Assembly: GCF_000024265.1 (NCBI RefSeq)
Contig: NC_013204.1
Location: 914,180-978,179, forward strand
Reading direction: 5' to 3'
Source: Eggerthella lenta DSM 2243
Lineage (GTDB): Bacteria > Actinomycetota > Coriobacteriia > Coriobacteriales > Eggerthellaceae
DNA length: 64,000 bases
In this document: one piece after another, positions 61,439 to 64,000 of the stretch
Layout: every line of letters begins with the position of its first letter
How positions within the stretch are numbered: position 1 is the stretch's first letter
Notes under the pieces: generated by a model
Database searches by the model: none
Seen by the model: only the letters and a program-made list of their open reading frames with translations
What the model was told of the DNA's origin: nothing
Translations under genes and position numbers: made by a program

Positions 61439-62040
61439 GTGAGCACCTCCAAATACATCCTGAACTCTTTCTCGACGCCGAGCGCGTTGCACATCCGTGC
61501 GAGCTTAGGCAGGTCGGCGCCTTTCCTTTTGAAGTAACCCGCGACCGCGTCGCGGACGAGCTGGGGGTCCGCTCCTTCGGAGACTCTCTGCGAAATGAGA
61601 TCGGCTACGGCCCGTTCGGCGCAATAGGCTTTCACAGTGCCCCCTCCTGGGGACTTTGCCTTAACGATGCCGAGCTCGTAGAGCTCGGGAGAGAGACGGT
61701 GAATCTTCGTATCGGGATATTCTTGGGTAAGGCCACGCGGGTTGTAGCCGCGCGGGACGGTGACATCGATTGCGGCGGGAACCTTGTCGGAAAGGCCGGC
61801 GAGGTACAGCGCGCTTCCATGCGATAGCACGCATTTGCTCCACCTGTAGGATATCGCTGCGAACTCGTCATCGAAGACTTCGGGCAGACAGTACACGCCC
61901 CGGGTAAGCTTGTCTATAGCGCCCGATTCAAGGGCGTAGGAGATCGAGCCCGGCAGAAAGCCCGCTTTCGCGATTTGCGCCGCGCTCGCGATGCCGCCCG
62001 AGTCTTCTACGAATTCGGCTATCTCCTCGCTTCTGTCCAT
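61435..62040 (-). CDS. abiEi: AbiEi-family antitoxin (type IV TA)
   Basis: A 201-residue protein with the AbiEi layout. It has an N-terminal winged helix (EIAEFVEDSGGIASAAQIAK then LTRGVYCLPEV), a middle segment with VLSHGSALYLAGLSD and VTVPRGYN, and a C-terminal domain (ERAVADLISQRV). Such antitoxins repress their own promoter and counter the AbiEii nucleotidyltransferase without direct binding. The frame is intact and AAAGGAGGG precedes ATG 62040. A clean promoter with inverted repeats lies upstream. The partner toxin is broken, so the antitoxin may persist as an immunity or regulator gene. Confidence 0.92.
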   Translation of the reverse strand: MDRSEEIAEFVEDSGGIASAAQIAKAGFLPGSISYALESGAIDKLTRGVYCLPEVFDDEFAAISYRWSKCVLSHGSALYLAGLSDKVPAAIDVTVPRGYNPRGLTQEYPDTKIHRLSPELYELGIVKAKSPGGGTVKAYCAERAVADLISQRVSEGADPQLVRDAVAGYFKRKGADLPKLARMCNALGVEKEFRMYLEVLT

Positions 62041-62050
62041 AACCCTCCTT

Positions 62051-62096
62051 TTGATTATTGGACACGAATTGTAGCTTAAATGTGTCTATTAATCAA
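62051..62096 (-). promoter_or_regulatory. Promoter and operator of the abiE operon
   Basis: On the minus strand, TTGATT (62096-62091) and TACAAT (62073-62068) are a -35/-10 pair with a 17-base spacer. Two 15-bp inverted arms (62082-62096 and 62051-62065, 13 of 15 matching) cover the -35 and lie just past the -10, an ideal place for AbiEi autorepression. Confidence 0.75.
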
Positions 62097-62669
62097 AAAA
62101 GAAGATCATGGCCATCAGGCAAAGACGCCTGGCAAGACGCTATTCCTGTAAAAACAAATTTAGGCCCGGTGACTTGAATCAGCGGTCATCCCGGGGCTAA
62201 CCAGTACGCATGGTAACATGCTTCTGCGTTTGCTGGGATTCGATGGCGGCCTTCCAGCGGTTCGTTGAGCATTCTGTAAAAGCAAAGCTCTTTCTGATTG
62301 GCCGCTGCAAACAATGCTTCTAGCTTTTCGGAGGAGAATGGCTAACGATTTTCGTAAGACAAATCTCGACACTTGGAAGCAGTGGCGATAAATCCCCCTC
62401 AAGACCCATGCCATGAGTCGCCTTTGCGTACAAGGCGGAAAGACCACAGATAAATGCGAGCTGATGACGGTTTTCAATGAAAAGGGGTACATTTTGTCCA
62501 CCTTTCCATTGATTTTCCTCAGCAAGCGTAACTAACTTAACTATGGCGCTTCGCCATGAAACCGTTGCTCGTTCGGCGCGGAGAGAAAGAAAGCACCATT
62601 TCCTCGCGATGTTGCGACCAAGCATGGCAAATTCTTATTAGCAGGCACGTTGATCCCGGATGCGAGGCG
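62097..62669. other. Intergenic region without a supported gene
   Basis: About 570 bases between the abiE promoter and the end of the zinc-ribbon gene. Minus-strand frames of about 100 codons (62160-62625) overlap one another in different frames and lack ribosome-binding sites and family matches. They might be remnants of a decayed gene, but I cannot support one. Confidence 0.4.
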
Positions 62670-63791
62670 TTAATGCTTGTGCGCCTTACGGGTGCATTCG
62701 CCAGGGCAGCGCTTCTGATTCGACCGCGTTCTCATGTAAGGCTTGCCGCAGTAATCGCAAATGGCGACGTGTTTCTTGTCCATGTAAGTGGCGAATGCGA
62801 ACCACATGTAGCGTAGCCTGTCTTCGAAGTAGTAGGTGAAATTGTGCCCAATCCATTCGTGTCTCACATATTTTGTGTGTGCGCTGACCAGGAGTTCCAT
62901 CAGGCTTCGGCATAGCTTTGCCCCCATCTCCTTTCTGAAAGAGGCATTGAATTCCTCGAGCGGGCAAACGAGGGATGGCAGACGACCTTGACCTATCATC
63001 TCTGCATGGCGTCTCGGGTTCAGCATTATCGCCACATCGAACCCAGCCCTCGCCTCGATCATAGCCATCTTCCCTTTGAGGATGTCCATCTGCATCAGAT
63101 TAGGAATGGCCTTCACGAATGGATGCCAGTGCTTCATCTCGGCTCCGGGTTCATCCCACCGGCCTGAGCAATAGACCCTTTTTTGAATCTCTTCTTCGGT
63201 CATGGTGAAGCGGGCGTAATCGGGGTTGATGGCGCAAGGCAGCACCACCGAAGCCGAGAAAATAGCCTCTTCCGTTTCCTTGTGAGTCAGACGCTGCTTC
63301 TTCGCAACCTCTCGAACCTGCTCTTTGTCTAAGAAAATCAAAGAGCCGAATATAACTTCCTTCCCATCCCAATAGACGCTTCCGTTCCATGAGTCTTCGT
63401 CGATGACCGCCTTGAGCCTGAATGCGAGCTCGAAGAACGATGCGGCTAGCTTCCACATGGACAGAGGCTCTTCGATTATTCCGTTTTCCCTCAGGTAAGT
63501 CCCACCGAAGAGAGGCCCGTGCTCCGAAGCGTATTCAGCGAAATCGCTTTTCGTCTGAAGTCGAGAGAAGCGAATTAAATCATCCTCTATCGAAGCGAGG
63601 CTGGCCTTACTCAGGATGTCCTCGCAAACCTCCCTGATTCGCTCTTCACGTCCGTCAATGGAAAACAAAAGGACGTCGTCCTTCCTTATTCCCAGAAAAG
63701 ACGCGTTTCCGAATTCGCAATTCTTCGGATTCAGGAAAACGCCGTACGGGCAGTTTGCCTCCGGGATTGCTTCACCTATTCGATCGTGCAT
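62670..63791 (-). CDS. Hypothetical protein with C-terminal zinc ribbon
   Basis: A 373-residue soluble protein of unknown function. The only clear feature is near the C-terminus: CDYCGKPYMRTRSNQKRC then PGEC, four Cys in C-x2-C...C-x3-C spacing, followed by a basic tail. This resembles zinc ribbons that contact nucleic acid. The rest is mixed alpha/beta with no motif I can name. ATG 63791 follows AAGGAGG at ideal spacing, so the in-frame codons before it are excluded. Its moderate G+C and its position beside abiE suggest another accessory gene. Confidence 0.65.
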   Translation of the reverse strand: MHDRIGEAIPEANCPYGVFLNPKNCEFGNASFLGIRKDDVLLFSIDGREERIREVCEDILSKASLASIEDDLIRFSRLQTKSDFAEYASEHGPLFGGTYLRENGIIEEPLSMWKLAASFFELAFRLKAVIDEDSWNGSVYWDGKEVIFGSLIFLDKEQVREVAKKQRLTHKETEEAIFSASVVLPCAINPDYARFTMTEEEIQKRVYCSGRWDEPGAEMKHWHPFVKAIPNLMQMDILKGKMAMIEARAGFDVAIMLNPRRHAEMIGQGRLPSLVCPLEEFNASFRKEMGAKLCRSLMELLVSAHTKYVRHEWIGHNFTYYFEDRLRYMWFAFATYMDKKHVAICDYCGKPYMRTRSNQKRCPGECTRKAHKH

Positions 63792-64000
63792 CTTATCGCC
63801 TCCTTGCAAATGAGAGCTTTAGAAGAACATTATCGACTTTTCTATCCTGCTTTGATGTACATGCTATTGGACACCCAAGCGGGATAGTTTTCTTTATGCG
63901 CATGGGCAACGCTCTCCTCCAGGATAAATGCGCAAACGGGCGTGGTCGGGGGTATTCAGATAACAGGAGTTTTAGGCAAGAATGAACCTCGTAAAGGTGA

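Noticed and set aside
62160..62625. Minus-strand frames of about 100-120 codons downstream of the abiE promoter region
   Set aside because: Overlapping frames with no start signal or recognisable family; possibly remnants but not supportable.
1..64000. CRISPR array, tRNA or rRNA genes
   Set aside because: No regularly spaced repeat series, tRNA cloverleaf or rRNA-like sequence was noticed on either strand.

Overview
The window is chromosomal DNA from a high-G+C, Gram-positive anaerobe of the class Coriobacteriia, most likely Eggerthella or a close relative in the Eggerthellaceae. This is inferred from the strong G/C third-position bias of the housekeeping genes, the mix of protein families (diaminopimelate dehydrogenase, many lipoproteins, a CD1871A/4Fe-4S/TlpA redox set) and GC-rich IS3 and IS256 elements. 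No rRNA, tRNA or CRISPR array was seen.

Layout. 1-3.1 kb: purine and cofactor genes (end of purN, xdhC-like, purH). 3.3-5.05 kb: an intact IS3-family element. 5.2-10.0 kb: a membrane J-domain protein, then a tight trio of two LPG-synthase-type membrane proteins around an ATP-grasp enzyme. 10.2-15.3 kb: a substrate-binding lipoprotein directly upstream of a membrane GGDEF-EAL protein, then a hotdog thioesterase. 15.3-20.5 kb: a two-component system divergent from a small membrane protein and a MacA/MacB-like export operon. 20.6-34.5 kb: a defence island with lower G+C genes. It holds a winged-helix/nucleotidyltransferase pair, a 971-residue NACHT NTPase ending in pentapeptide repeats, an XRE regulator, an AAA-ATPase/subtilase pair of the IetAS type, a DUF3800 protein, a TIR protein, an IS256 copy and a 172-bp element with perfect 29-bp inverted ends. 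34.8-44.0 kb: a core segment (ddh, def, fic, a Cys-less purF homologue, nhaC, ansA, thpR, a second deformylase homologue without its catalytic Glu, and an internally deleted amidase).

44.3-64 kb is a second accessory region that is visibly decaying. It has a DUF4268 nuclease-like gene, an acetyltransferase remnant, a frameshifted P-loop ATPase, an orphan Phd-type antitoxin with a palindromic operator, and a type I restriction-modification locus. The hsdM-hsdS fusion there is split at codon 24 by a second IS256 copy with 8-bp target duplications, and hsdR is frameshifted. Further on are AbiEii and Sel1 remnants, an intact redox module (TlpA lipoprotein, membrane 4Fe-4S protein, CD1871A peptide, two-component system), and an AbiE toxin-antitoxin locus. 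Its antitoxin and promoter/operator are intact, while the toxin is frameshifted and cut off by an IS3 remnant. The last gene is an unidentified zinc-ribbon protein. Five separate one-base changes in homopolymer runs fall between 46.6 and 61.4 kb, and none is evident in the first 44 kb.

The best candidates for an under-described system are the NACHT-pentapeptide protein at 22.4-25.4 kb, with the adjoining winged-helix/NTase pair, and the DUF3800 + TIR pair at 30.6-32.8 kb.
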